Shown here: in pieces, positions 6,546 through 14,726 of the stretch
How positions within the stretch are numbered: the first letter of the stretch is position 1
How the letters are laid out: every line of letters starts with the position of its first letter
Assembly: GCA_017540945.1 (NCBI GenBank)
Contig: JAFYAB010000067.1
Span: 1 to 44,156 of the forward strand
Direction of reading: 5' to 3'
Length of the DNA: 44,156 nt
Source of the DNA: Oscillospiraceae bacterium
GTDB taxonomy: Bacteria; Bacillota_A; Clostridia; Oscillospirales; Oscillospiraceae
Made by a program: the position numbers and the translations under genes
The notes under the pieces: generated by a model
The model's input: only the letters and a program-made list of their open reading frames with translations
What the model was told of the DNA's origin: nothing
Databases searched by the model: none

Positions 6546-7961
6546 ATGAACAATCGAATTTCTGATTTATTGGATTGCCTGTATGAATCGGGGCAGGCTC
6601 TGAAGCCCCGGGGCGGCAACACAGCTCGGGTGCGGGAGAGGACCCTCGCCAAACTGCACGGGGCGCAAACGCTGCACATTTCCCGACGTCCTCCCCGTAC
6701 GTTGCGGCTCCTGATCGCCGCGGCGGCTGCGGTCATGCTGCTTTGCGGCTCCGTCTTTGCCGCCTGGAAGCTGGGAGCCTTCCGCTTTCAAGACGCCATG
6801 GGGCAGGAGGGAGCGCTTCTGGACGATTGGGCTGTCAGCCTCAGTCCGGAGGATGCCCAGGTTATTCCCGCAGACTGGGGCTATGACGACTGGCTGAAGC
6901 TGAAAGCGGCGGGCTACAATCTGGTGGTGAACGAGCTCCGGGAAGCGGACGGCTGCCTGAAAGCGGAGCTGGATGTTTCGCCGGAGAACGAAAGCCTGCC
7001 GCCATTCCGGGATTCCGGCCTGCGGCTGGGGATCGCTGGCTGCGAGACGGAAAGCCGGCTTCGCAAAATGGACGCCTGGATGGACCGGATCACGCTGACC
7101 GCCCCGCTGACAGAGAAGCTGTCGCAGGATACAGAGCTGCGCTTCGTGGTTTTCGGGTCAGACCTTGCGGCGGAAACGGAGCCCGTTAAGCTGGGCTATT
7201 CCCGCTACGTCACGCCGGAGGATGCGGAGCCCCACGAATACCGGTTTGCCAACGCCGCGGAGACCAAAGACTATCGCTTTTCCCTGCGGACCCTGGCCAT
7301 GAGCGAGCAGATGATCTACGCGGTGATGGATGTGGAGGCCCGCAGCGATTACGGCCTTGCCCATCTGGACGAGGTCCCGGAGTTTGCGGTGGTCAACGAG
7401 AGCAATCCCGGTTCCGGCATCCTGCTGGACGCCAGGCTGATGGAAAGCGGCGAGGGCGTTCGGCGTTATCTGATCGGAGAGCTGAGAAACCACGACGCGA
7501 ACGCAGCCGGAGACGTGATCCGCTTTGAACTGCTGTCTCTGCGCGAGGCGGGAGATACCGCGAAACACCCCTATTTCCTGTTTCATGTGAAGATGGAACA
7601 GCTGACGCCCGGCCTGCAGACCGCGGAGCAGGACGGTGAAGCGTCAGAAACCGGCTGGGAGCGCCTGCGCCTGGACTGCATGAGCCTGACCCTGGAAAAC
7701 AGCGGTGGAATTCAGGGGGATCGACCGACGAACATCGTCCTGGTTTTCCGGGACGGGACCCGGGAGACAGTTTTGCGCGGGGAGAGTCCGCAATACGACT
7801 CCTACGCGCCTTTGCCGGAGGGCCACAGCGTGATCTTGACCAACGGCGGTGGCCGCAAGGACGGCAGCGAATACCTGAACCTGGTCTTCGCCAGACCGCT
7901 CAACCCGAACAGCGTGGAAGCCATAGAGTTCAACGGGCAGCGCTTTCCCATGGGAGAGTAA
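6546..7961 (+). CDS. Single-pass membrane protein, probable anti-sigma factor
   Basis: The 471-residue protein has a short cytoplasmic N-terminal part (1-50), one membrane segment at about 52-74 (LLIAAAAAVMLLCGSVFAAW) and a large extracytoplasmic region. The C-terminal region is beta-rich with no motif I recognise; it resembles the DUF4179-type proteins found beside ECF sigma factors. AGGAGG precedes the ATG. Position directly after the sigma gene suggests it holds the sigma factor inactive until an envelope signal arrives. There is no zinc-binding HxxxCxxC motif, so it is not a ZAS-type anti-sigma factor. Confidence 0.65.
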   Translation: MNNRISDLLDCLYESGQALKPRGGNTARVRERTLAKLHGAQTLHISRRPPRTLRLLIAAAAAVMLLCGSVFAAWKLGAFRFQDAMGQEGALLDDWAVSLSPEDAQVIPADWGYDDWLKLKAAGYNLVVNELREADGCLKAELDVSPENESLPPFRDSGLRLGIAGCETESRLRKMDAWMDRITLTAPLTEKLSQDTELRFVVFGSDLAAETEPVKLGYSRYVTPEDAEPHEYRFANAAETKDYRFSLRTLAMSEQMIYAVMDVEARSDYGLAHLDEVPEFAVVNESNPGSGILLDARLMESGEGVRRYLIGELRNHDANAAGDVIRFELLSLREAGDTAKHPYFLFHVKMEQLTPGLQTAEQDGEASETGWERLRLDCMSLTLENSGGIQGDRPTNIVLVFRDGTRETVLRGESPQYDSYAPLPEGHSVILTNGGGRKDGSEYLNLVFARPLNPNSVEAIEFNGQRFPMGE

Positions 7962-7991
7962 ACCGTACAATCATCAAAAGTATTACAAAAA

Positions 7992-8022
7992 GGCCGCCGG
8001 CAAGCAAACCGGCGGTCTTTTG
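7992..8022. terminator. Bidirectional terminator
   Basis: GCCGCCGG and CCGGCGGT form the stem. TCTTTT follows on the plus strand and TTTTTG on the minus strand, so it can serve both the sigma operon and the converging lysR gene. Confidence 0.75.
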
Positions 8023-8032
8023 CTGTGCTGCT

Positions 8033-8929
8033 TCAAGCTTCCGTTCGTTTGCACAGGGAGATCAGATGGTCCCGGAAGCGCTTGATCTCGGGGCGCTTGA
8101 GGCTGGATTGGAGGCAGATGAACTGCAGGCTGACCCAGGTTTCCGGGTTCAGGGGCACCGCCTTCACATGGAAATACGCCGCGAAGGATTCGGGCCCCAT
8201 GGCAATGCCCATGCCGTCCCGCACCAGGCACATGCTGGTGTCGATGCCGTCGGTGCGGTAGACCCGGTTGATGCTGATGTGATATTTCCGCAGGGCGGTC
8301 TTCATGGAGCGGTCCTCGGCGGAATCCTCCAGGCCGGAGATCATGGTGCTGCCCTGGAGATCCTGAAAGCTCAGAGAGGGCCTGGAGCTCCGCTCGTCGT
8401 TCTCGCTCAACAAAACGCACTGGCGCTCCCGGATCAGAGAACAGGCGAAGAGATCCCCGGCCTCGGGCTGGGGTTCCTCCATGGGCAGCCGGTCCAGCGC
8501 CAGGTCCAGCTCGCCCTTCCGCAGGGCGTCCACCATATCCCGGCCCGCCTCGGTGACGAAGGTGACCTCGATCTGGGGCCGGGCCTCGAAATAGTCCACA
8601 ATGTCGGAGAAGAGATGATTGGAGTAGACCCGGGAGCCCAGGCCCAGCCGGAGCCGGAGCGGCTCGGCCTTCTGCTTTTTTTGCACCGCCTTGCAAAAAT
8701 CGGACCAGCGCTCCGCCACGGGACCCGCCTGCTCGCAGAAGCGGCGGCCGTCCGGCGTCAGCTGCAGACCGTTGGCGGTCCGGGCGAAGAGGGGATAGCC
8801 CAGCTCCTCTTCCAGACGGCGGAGCTGCTGGGAAAGGGCGGATTGGGAGAGATAGAGCTTTTGGGCGGCCTGGGAGACGCTGCTGCGGGAAGCGATCTCC
8901 AGAACGTAGAGAACTTGTTGGATCGTCAT
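8033..8929 (-). CDS. LysR-family transcriptional regulator
   Basis: The 298 residues include an N-terminal winged helix-turn-helix at about 1-60 (VSQAAQKLYLSQSALSQQLRRLE) and a C-terminal periplasmic-binding-like effector domain. It is transcribed away from iorA with 159 bp between start codons. That gap contains T-N11-A dyads typical of LysR operators. By position it should control the ior-ptb-buk operon, probably answering to an aromatic amino acid or one of its keto acids or acids. The effector is an inference. Confidence 0.88.
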   Translation of the reverse strand: MTIQQVLYVLEIASRSSVSQAAQKLYLSQSALSQQLRRLEEELGYPLFARTANGLQLTPDGRRFCEQAGPVAERWSDFCKAVQKKQKAEPLRLRLGLGSRVYSNHLFSDIVDYFEARPQIEVTFVTEAGRDMVDALRKGELDLALDRLPMEEPQPEAGDLFACSLIRERQCVLLSENDERSSRPSLSFQDLQGSTMISGLEDSAEDRSMKTALRKYHISINRVYRTDGIDTSMCLVRDGMGIAMGPESFAAYFHVKAVPLNPETWVSLQFICLQSSLKRPEIKRFRDHLISLCKRTEA

Positions 8930-8966
8930 AAGTAAAACCTCTGAACGCGGATAAAATGGGTGAAAA

Positions 8967-8995
8967 ATAAGAAAATCTTATAGTGCTATTATAAG
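8967..8995. promoter_or_regulatory. Overlapping dyads, probable LysR operator
   Basis: ATAAG-N5-CTTAT at 8967-8981 contains an exact T-N11-A. It overlaps CTTATA-N7-TATAAG at 8977-8995. Both sit just upstream of the iorA promoter, the usual place for an activator site of this family. Confidence 0.6.
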
Positions 8996-9002
8996 TTTAT
9001 TC

Positions 9003-9031
9003 TTTACAGTTTGCAAGTATTATTTTATAAT
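9003..9031 (+). promoter_or_regulatory. Promoter of the iorA operon
   Basis: TTTACA (9003-9008), a 17-bp spacer and TATAAT (9026-9031). The -35 lies 7 bp after the end of the second LysR dyad. Confidence 0.75.
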
Positions 9032-9088
9032 CTTTTTGGACGGAATACACAAAATCCCGCTTTATTACTCTGAAAGGTGGTCATTACA

Positions 9089-10840
9089 TTGGATCGACAA
9101 CTGCTTTCCGGCAATGAAGCCATTGCCAGAGGTGCCTATGAGGCCGGCGTCAAGGTCTGCTCGGCCTATCCCGGCACCCCCAGCACCGAGATCTTTGAGA
9201 ACCTGCCCAAGTATAAGGACGCCCTCTACTGCGAATGGGCTCCCAACGAGAAGGTAGCGACGGAGGTCGCCTACGGCGCCAGCATCGCCGGCGTGCGCAG
9301 CCTCTGCGCCATGAAGCATGTGGGCGTCAACGTGGCGGCGGACCCCATCTTCACCGCGGCCTATAACGGCGTCAACGGCGGCTTTGTCATCATCTCCGCC
9401 GACGACCCCAGCATGCATTCCTCCCAGAACGAGCAGGACAACCGCTACTACGCCAAATCCGCCAAGATCGCAATGGTGGAGCCCTCCGATTCCCAGGAGT
9501 GCCTGGATTTCATGAAGGCCGCCTACGAGATTTCCGAGCAGTTTGATATGCCCGTGCTCTTCCGGACCACCACCCGGGTGGCCCACTCCAAGAGCATCGT
9601 GCGCTTCGGCGAGCGGGTGGAGCGGGAAGTGCCCCCCTATGTGCGCAACACCCGCAAGTACATCTCCGCCCCCGCCAACGCCTACCGCAACCATCCCAAG
9701 CTGGAGGAGAACCTGAAGAAGCTGGCCGCCTACGGCTGCACCAGCCCCCTGAACAAGGTGGAGACCGGCGACGGAAAGATCGGCGTCGTCACCGCCTCCA
9801 TCGCCTACTACTACGCCAAGGACGCCTTCCCCGAGGGCACGTCCTTCCTCAAGCTGGGGCTGACCAACCCCCTGCCCATGGACCTGATCCGGGACTTCGC
9901 CTCCAAGGTCGAAAAGCTCTACGTCGTCGAGGAGCTGGACGGCTTCATGGAGGAGCAGATCAAGGCCGCCGGCATCCCCTGCGTGGGCAAGGAGCTCATC
10001 GGCAACATGTACGAGCTGAATCCCCAGATCGTCAAGGAGCGGATCTTCGGCGAGGCAGCCCCCGTCACCGAGCTGGGCGTGCAGGCCGTCTCCCGTCCTC
10101 CCGCCCTCTGCCCGGGCTGCCCCCACAGAGGCTTCTTCTACACCATGTCCAAGCATAAGGACTTCGTGATCGCCGGCGACATCGGCTGCTACACCCTGGG
10201 CGGCTCCGCCCCCCTGAACGCCTTGGACTCCGTGGTCTGCATGGGCGGCGGCTTCTCCGTGGCCATGGGCATGGCCAAGGCCTTTGAGGCCGCGGGCGTC
10301 ACCGACAAGAAGGTGTTCGGCGTTCTGGGCGACTCCACCTTCTTCCACAGCGGCATGACCGGCGCCGCCGAGATCATCTACAACGGCGGCAAGCTGATCC
10401 CCGTGGTGCTGGACAACTCCATCACCGGCATGACCGGCCACCAGGACAACCCCGGCACCGGCTTCAACCTCCAGGGAGAGATCGCCGAGAAGCTCAAGAT
10501 CGAGGACATTCTGACCGCCTACGGCTACAAGAAGGTCATCATCGTGGATCCCCAGGATCTGAAGGCCATGGAGCAGGCCGTTCAGGACGCTCTGGCCTCC
10601 GAGGTTCCTGCGGCCATCATCGCCCGCCGTCCCTGCCTGCTGATCAAGCGCATCAAGCACGACATCGGCAAGTGCGTGGTGGACAGCGCCAAGTGCATCG
10701 GCTGCAAGCGCTGCCTCGGCGTGGGCTGTCCCGCCGTTCTCGTGGAAAACAAGAAGGCCCGGATCGACCACAATCAGTGCGTGGGCTGCACCGTCTGCGC
10801 CCAGGTCTGCCCGATGGGCGCCATCAGCAGAAAGGAGTAA
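9089..10840 (+). CDS. iorA: Indolepyruvate:ferredoxin oxidoreductase, alpha subunit
   Basis: The enzyme oxidatively decarboxylates aryl-pyruvates (indole-, phenyl-, hydroxyphenyl-pyruvate) to aryl-acetyl-CoA with ferredoxin as acceptor. The 583 residues show the N-terminal pyrimidine-binding region (GNEAIARGAYEAG, then YPGTPSTEI near 27-34), the thiamine-diphosphate region at about 364-440 (GDIGCY, GDSTFFHSGMTG), and a C-terminal two-cluster ferredoxin at about 528-578 with CIGCKRC and CVGCTVCAQVCP. I place the start at TTG 9089, 8 bp after AAAGGTGG, because family members begin a few residues before the GNEAIARG motif. A GTG at 9077 would lie inside the ribosome binding site. It is the first gene of a six-gene operon. 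Confidence 0.92.
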   Translation: MDRQLLSGNEAIARGAYEAGVKVCSAYPGTPSTEIFENLPKYKDALYCEWAPNEKVATEVAYGASIAGVRSLCAMKHVGVNVAADPIFTAAYNGVNGGFVIISADDPSMHSSQNEQDNRYYAKSAKIAMVEPSDSQECLDFMKAAYEISEQFDMPVLFRTTTRVAHSKSIVRFGERVEREVPPYVRNTRKYISAPANAYRNHPKLEENLKKLAAYGCTSPLNKVETGDGKIGVVTASIAYYYAKDAFPEGTSFLKLGLTNPLPMDLIRDFASKVEKLYVVEELDGFMEEQIKAAGIPCVGKELIGNMYELNPQIVKERIFGEAAPVTELGVQAVSRPPALCPGCPHRGFFYTMSKHKDFVIAGDIGCYTLGGSAPLNALDSVVCMGGGFSVAMGMAKAFEAAGVTDKKVFGVLGDSTFFHSGMTGAAEIIYNGGKLIPVVLDNSITGMTGHQDNPGTGFNLQGEIAEKLKIEDILTAYGYKKVIIVDPQDLKAMEQAVQDALASEVPAAIIARRPCLLIKRIKHDIGKCVVDSAKCIGCKRCLGVGCPAVLVENKKARIDHNQCVGCTVCAQVCPMGAISRKE

Positions 10841-10846
10841 TCAAGC

Positions 10847-11431
10847 ATGACGAATACGAAAAGCGCGCTGCTGGTCGGCGTTGGCGGCCAGGGCGCTATC
10901 CTCACCGCGAAGGTGCTGGTCAACGGTCTGATGCGGGCCGGCTATGACGTCAAGATGTCCGAGGTCCACGGCATGAGCCAGCGCGGCGGCTCCGTCTCCA
11001 CCCAGGTCCACTGGGGCGAGAAGGTCAATTCCCCCGTCATCGGCAAGGGCGCCGCGGATATCATCGTGGCCTTCGAAAAGATGGAGGCCGTCCGCTACGC
11101 CGACTACCTCAAGCCCGACGGCGTGGTGGTGGTCAACGACTACGAGATGGCGTCCTCCTCCATCGCCGCCGGTCTGGCAAGCTATCCCGAGGGCTGCCTG
11201 GAGGCGCTGGAGCAGCATTTCACCTGCCATGTGCTGAAGGCCGGCGAGATCGCCGAGTCCCTGGGCTCCGCCAAGTGCATGAACATCGTGCTCTTCGGCT
11301 CCATGGTCAAGGCCCTGGGCATGGACGACGTGGTGGACTGGGAGGACGTGATCGCCTCCACCGTGCCCCCCAAGTTCCGGGAGCTGAACCTGAAGGCCTA
11401 CCGCGCCGGTCACGACGCCGTCAAGGCCTGA
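10847..11431 (+). CDS. iorB: Indolepyruvate:ferredoxin oxidoreductase, beta subunit
   Basis: The 194 residues match the short beta subunit that pairs with IorA. It has an N-terminal VGVGGQGAILTAKVL nucleotide/CoA-type loop and VHGMSQRGGSVSTQV, both typical of the pyruvate-ferredoxin oxidoreductase gamma domain. It follows iorA after 6 bp with its own GGAG. Confidence 0.92.
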   Translation: MTNTKSALLVGVGGQGAILTAKVLVNGLMRAGYDVKMSEVHGMSQRGGSVSTQVHWGEKVNSPVIGKGAADIIVAFEKMEAVRYADYLKPDGVVVVNDYEMASSSIAAGLASYPEGCLEALEQHFTCHVLKAGEIAESLGSAKCMNIVLFGSMVKALGMDDVVDWEDVIASTVPPKFRELNLKAYRAGHDAVKA

Positions 11432-11443
11432 GAGGACAGAGCT

Positions 11444-12343
11444 ATGCTGAAAGATTTCAAGGCGCTGCGCGAGCTGGTCGGGGCAGGGGAGCCCAGGACC
11501 GTCGCCGTGGCCTGCGCCCATGACGCCCATACCCTGGAGGCCGTGCTGCACGCGGCCGCCGAGGGCATCCTCCAATACGTCCTGGTGGGCCACCGGGACG
11601 AGATCCTCCGGATCGGCCGGGAGCTGGGGCACAAGATCGACCCCGCCGCCATCGTGGACGCCGACACCGACGAGGAAGCCGCCCGCCTGGCCGTGGAACT
11701 GATCCGAGAGGGAAAGGCCGACTTCCTGCAGAAGGGCTATATGCAGACCTCCACCATCCTCAAGGCCGTGGTCAACAAGCAGACCGGCATCGGCACCGGC
11801 GGCATCATCTCCCACACCGCCTTCATCGAGATTCCCGGCTATCACAAGCTGCTGGGCGTGGCCGACGGCGGCATGGTGCCCCATCCCGATCTGGAGCAGA
11901 AGAAGGGCATCCTCCGCAACGCCGTGGAGGCCTTCCGGGGCCTGGGCTATGCGCGTCCCCTGGTGGCCGCCGTCTGCGCCGCCGAGACCGTCAGCCCCAA
12001 GATCGTCGAGACCGTGGACGCCGCCGCCCTGAAGGAGGCGGCCCTGGCCGGCGAGTTCGGCGAATGCTATGTGGAGGGCCCCATCTCCCTGGATCTGGCC
12101 ATGGACAAGGCCTCCTGTGAGATCAAGAAATACGACAGCCCCGTCAGCGGCGACACCGACATCCTGCTGGTGCCCTATATGGCCGTGGGCAACATCTTCG
12201 TCAAGGGCCTGCTGCTCTACGCCGGCGCCCGGATGGTGGGCGTGGTCACCGGCGCCAAGTGCCCCATCGCCCTGAACTCCCGCAGCGCCAGCTTCGAGGA
12301 GAAATACTACTCTCTGATGGCCTGCGCGGCCATCTGCCGCTGA
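11444..12343 (+). CDS. ptb: Phosphate butyryltransferase-type phosphotransacylase
   Basis: The 299-residue phosphotransacylase converts an acyl-CoA plus phosphate into acyl-phosphate plus CoA. Features of the family are DFLQKGYMQTSTILKAV, the SHTAFIEIPGYHKLLGVADGGM stretch, and EGPISLDLA with PVSGDTDILLVPYMAVGN towards the C terminus. Its length matches Ptb rather than the longer Pta. Since it sits between iorB and the kinase gene, the most likely substrate here is aryl-acetyl-CoA rather than, or besides, butyryl-CoA. No crotonase, acyl-CoA dehydrogenase or other butyrate gene is nearby. Confidence 0.88.
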   Translation: MLKDFKALRELVGAGEPRTVAVACAHDAHTLEAVLHAAAEGILQYVLVGHRDEILRIGRELGHKIDPAAIVDADTDEEAARLAVELIREGKADFLQKGYMQTSTILKAVVNKQTGIGTGGIISHTAFIEIPGYHKLLGVADGGMVPHPDLEQKKGILRNAVEAFRGLGYARPLVAAVCAAETVSPKIVETVDAAALKEAALAGEFGECYVEGPISLDLAMDKASCEIKKYDSPVSGDTDILLVPYMAVGNIFVKGLLLYAGARMVGVVTGAKCPIALNSRSASFEEKYYSLMACAAICR

Positions 12344-12359
12344 CGGCAGGGGAGGAGTC

Positions 12360-13448
12360 ATGTCCAGGAAACAGCTCATTATCAATCCCGGCTCCACCAG
12401 CACCAAGCTGGCCCTCTATGACGGGACGCAGAAGGTCCTCCAGACAAGCATCGAGCACAAGCCCGAGCAGCTGCTGGCCTTTGAGAAGATCGGAGACCAG
12501 GTTCCCTTTCGTCTGGAACTGATCCGGGATTTTATGAAAGAAAATCAGATCAAGGGCGAGGAGCTCTCCGCGGTCATCGGACGCGGCGGCCTGGTCTTCG
12601 GCCTGAAGACCGGCGGCTATTTGGTGAACGACGAGCTCTGCGAGGCCCTGGTCAACCACGAATACAGCCAGCCCCACGCATCCAATCTGGGCGGTCTGCT
12701 GGCCCGGGCCGTTGCCGACCAGTACGGCATCCCCGCCTACATCTATGACGCCGTCACCTCCGGCGAGCTGAGCCCCGTGGCGCAGATCACCGGCATGACC
12801 GACATTCTCCGCCGCTCCTTCTGTCACGTGCTCAACAGCCGCGCCCAGGCCATCCGCTACGCCCAGTCCATCGGCAAGCGCTACGAGGAGCTGAACCTGA
12901 TCGTGGTCCATCTGGGCGGCGGCACCTCCGCCAGCGTCCATCAGCACGGCTCCATCGTGGACTCCGTGGGCGACGACGACGGCCAGTTCTCCCCGGAGCG
13001 GGCCGGCTGCTTCCCCTCCCTGGAGATCGTGCGGCTCTGCTTCTCCGGCAAGTATACCAAGGCGGAGATGGACAGGAAGATCCGCGGCAAGGGCGGCATG
13101 TACGCCCATCTGGGCACCAGCGACTGCCGGGAGATTGAGAAGATGATTCAGAACGGCGATCAGCACGCGGACCTGGTCTTCCAGGCCCAGGCCTATCAGA
13201 TCGCCAAGACCATCGGCCTGCTGTCCATCGTCCTCAAGGGCGACTGCGACGCCATCATCCTCACCGGCGGCATGGCCTATTCCAAGATGCTGACCGAGCG
13301 GATCAAGGACTACGTGGGCTTCCTGGCCCCCGTGGTGGTGATGCCCGGCGAAAATGAAATGGAAGCCCTGGCCCAGGGCGGTCTTCGGATCCTGACCGGG
13401 CAGGAGCAAGCAAACGTCTATCATTTACCCGAAAGGAAGGAAGCTTGA
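12360..13448 (+). CDS. buk: Butyrate kinase-type acyl kinase
   Basis: The 362-residue ASKHA-fold kinase makes ATP and a carboxylate from an acyl phosphate. It has the N-terminal phosphate loop NPGSTSTKLALY (about residues 9-20), HASNLGG, the adenosine-site VHLGGGTSASVH (about 181-192) and a C-terminal ILTGGMAYS. Length is usual for Buk. Its TGA overlaps the next ATG (ATGA). With IorAB and Ptb it completes a substrate-level phosphorylation route, in which the released acid would be an aryl-acetate or a branched or straight short-chain acid. Confidence 0.9.
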   Translation: MSRKQLIINPGSTSTKLALYDGTQKVLQTSIEHKPEQLLAFEKIGDQVPFRLELIRDFMKENQIKGEELSAVIGRGGLVFGLKTGGYLVNDELCEALVNHEYSQPHASNLGGLLARAVADQYGIPAYIYDAVTSGELSPVAQITGMTDILRRSFCHVLNSRAQAIRYAQSIGKRYEELNLIVVHLGGGTSASVHQHGSIVDSVGDDDGQFSPERAGCFPSLEIVRLCFSGKYTKAEMDRKIRGKGGMYAHLGTSDCREIEKMIQNGDQHADLVFQAQAYQIAKTIGLLSIVLKGDCDAIILTGGMAYSKMLTERIKDYVGFLAPVVVMPGENEMEALAQGGLRILTGQEQANVYHLPERKEA

Positions 13449-14641
13449 TGTTCGTAGAAAAATACCACCAGATGGGCACAGGCAAGAGCCGCATCCGCGT
13501 GCTCTTTGAGTATGGCATGGCCCAGGCAAAGATCGTCGGCCAGGAGAACGTTTTTGATTTCTCCATCGGAAATCCCTCTGTGCCCGCGCCCCAGGCGGTG
13601 GCGGACACCGTCCGGGAGCTGCTGGAGATGGATCCCATCGCGCTGCACGGCTACACCCCCGCCGGCGGCTGCGCCGAGGCCCGGGAATCCATCGCCGCGG
13701 ACCTGAGCAGACGCTCCGGCGACAAGATCCGTCCGGAGAACATCTTCTTCACCTGCGGCGCCGCCCCGGCCATGACCTCCGCCATGCATGCCCTGGCGGT
13801 GGAAAACGCGGAGTTCATCCTGATCGCCCCCTACTTCTCCGAGTATCCCGCCTACGCTGCCTCCACCGGCGCGAAGTGCGTGGTGGTGCCCCCCGACACC
13901 GAACATTTCCAGATCCGCTTCGACGAGCTGGAAAAACGCATCAACCGGAACACCCAGGCCGTCATCATCAACTCTCCCAACAATCCCTCCGGCGTGATCT
14001 ATCTGGAGGACACCTTCCGCAAGCTGGCGGAGCTGCTGAACCGCAAGGGCGAGGAGATCGGACATCCAATATACGTCCTCTCCGACGAGCCCTACCGCGA
14101 GCTGACCTATGACGGACTGGATTCTCCCTACGTTCCGAAGTACTATCCCAACACCGTCATTTGCTATTCCTTCTCCAAGAGCCTGTCCATGCCCGGCGAA
14201 CGTATCGGCTACGTCTGCGTGCCGGACTGCTGCGCGGACAGCGCGGCGCTCTACGCCGCCATTGCCGGCGCGGCCCGGGCTCTGGGCCACGTCTGCGCTC
14301 CGTCCCTGTGGCAGCGGGTGGTCGCCCGGAATATCGACCTGCGGCCCGACCTGTTGACCTATGACCACAACCGCATGACCCTCTACACCGAGCTCAGCAG
14401 GATGGGCTTCCGCTGCGTCAAGCCCCAGGGCGCCTTCTACATGATGGTGGAGGCTCCCGACGGCGACTCCGAGGGCTTCTCCGACCGGGCCAAGGCGCTC
14501 AACATCCTGACGGTCCCCTGCGACGGCTTCGGCTGCCCGGGCTTCTCCCGCTTCTCGACCTGCGTGAGCCCCGCCATGATCCAGCGCAGCCTGCCCGCCT
14601 TCCGCAAGCTTGCCGAGTCCTACAGCCTGAAGGGCGAATGA
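13448..14641 (+). CDS. Class I aminotransferase, probably aromatic amino acid
   Basis: The 397-residue PLP enzyme has the fold-type I aminotransferase motifs: HGYTPAGG (about 58-65), NSPNNPSG (about 178-185), SDEPYRELTYDG, and the PLP lysine K244 in SFSKSLSMPGERIGY. The C-terminal arginine region is FSRFSTCVS. By context it converts an aromatic amino acid into the keto acid used by IorAB. Sequence alone does not fix the substrate; alanine or aspartate specificity cannot be excluded. ATG at 13448 overlaps the buk stop; an in-frame TTG at 13445 is less likely. Confidence 0.82.
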   Translation: MFVEKYHQMGTGKSRIRVLFEYGMAQAKIVGQENVFDFSIGNPSVPAPQAVADTVRELLEMDPIALHGYTPAGGCAEARESIAADLSRRSGDKIRPENIFFTCGAAPAMTSAMHALAVENAEFILIAPYFSEYPAYAASTGAKCVVVPPDTEHFQIRFDELEKRINRNTQAVIINSPNNPSGVIYLEDTFRKLAELLNRKGEEIGHPIYVLSDEPYRELTYDGLDSPYVPKYYPNTVICYSFSKSLSMPGERIGYVCVPDCCADSAALYAAIAGAARALGHVCAPSLWQRVVARNIDLRPDLLTYDHNRMTLYTELSRMGFRCVKPQGAFYMMVEAPDGDSEGFSDRAKALNILTVPCDGFGCPGFSRFSTCVSPAMIQRSLPAFRKLAESYSLKGE

Positions 14642-14671
14642 TGAATAAAGGGACGGACATTGCCCATCCGC

Positions 14672-14690
14672 GGACAAGCAATGATTGTCC
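14672..14690 (-). repeat. Degenerate GGGACAAGC palindrome upstream of the tryptophanase-like gene
   Basis: The core GGACAAGCAATGATTGTCC matches the GTAG palindrome family, with some arm positions changed and GCAG instead of GTAG at the minus-strand start. It fills most of the 85-bp gap after the aminotransferase gene. Confidence 0.6.
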
Positions 14691-14726
14691 CTGCAAGCGC
14701 AAAAATACATTGGAGGAATACTGAAA

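Noticed and set aside
9065..12406. Long minus-strand open frames opposite the ior operon
   Set aside because: They are shadows of iorA, iorB and ptb with Gly/Val/Leu/His-rich content and no start signals.
11444..13448. Butyrate production locus
   Set aside because: Ptb and Buk are present but no thiolase, crotonase, acyl-CoA dehydrogenase or Etf gene is near, while iorAB is directly coupled. Butyrate formation cannot be excluded, but it is not the simplest reading.
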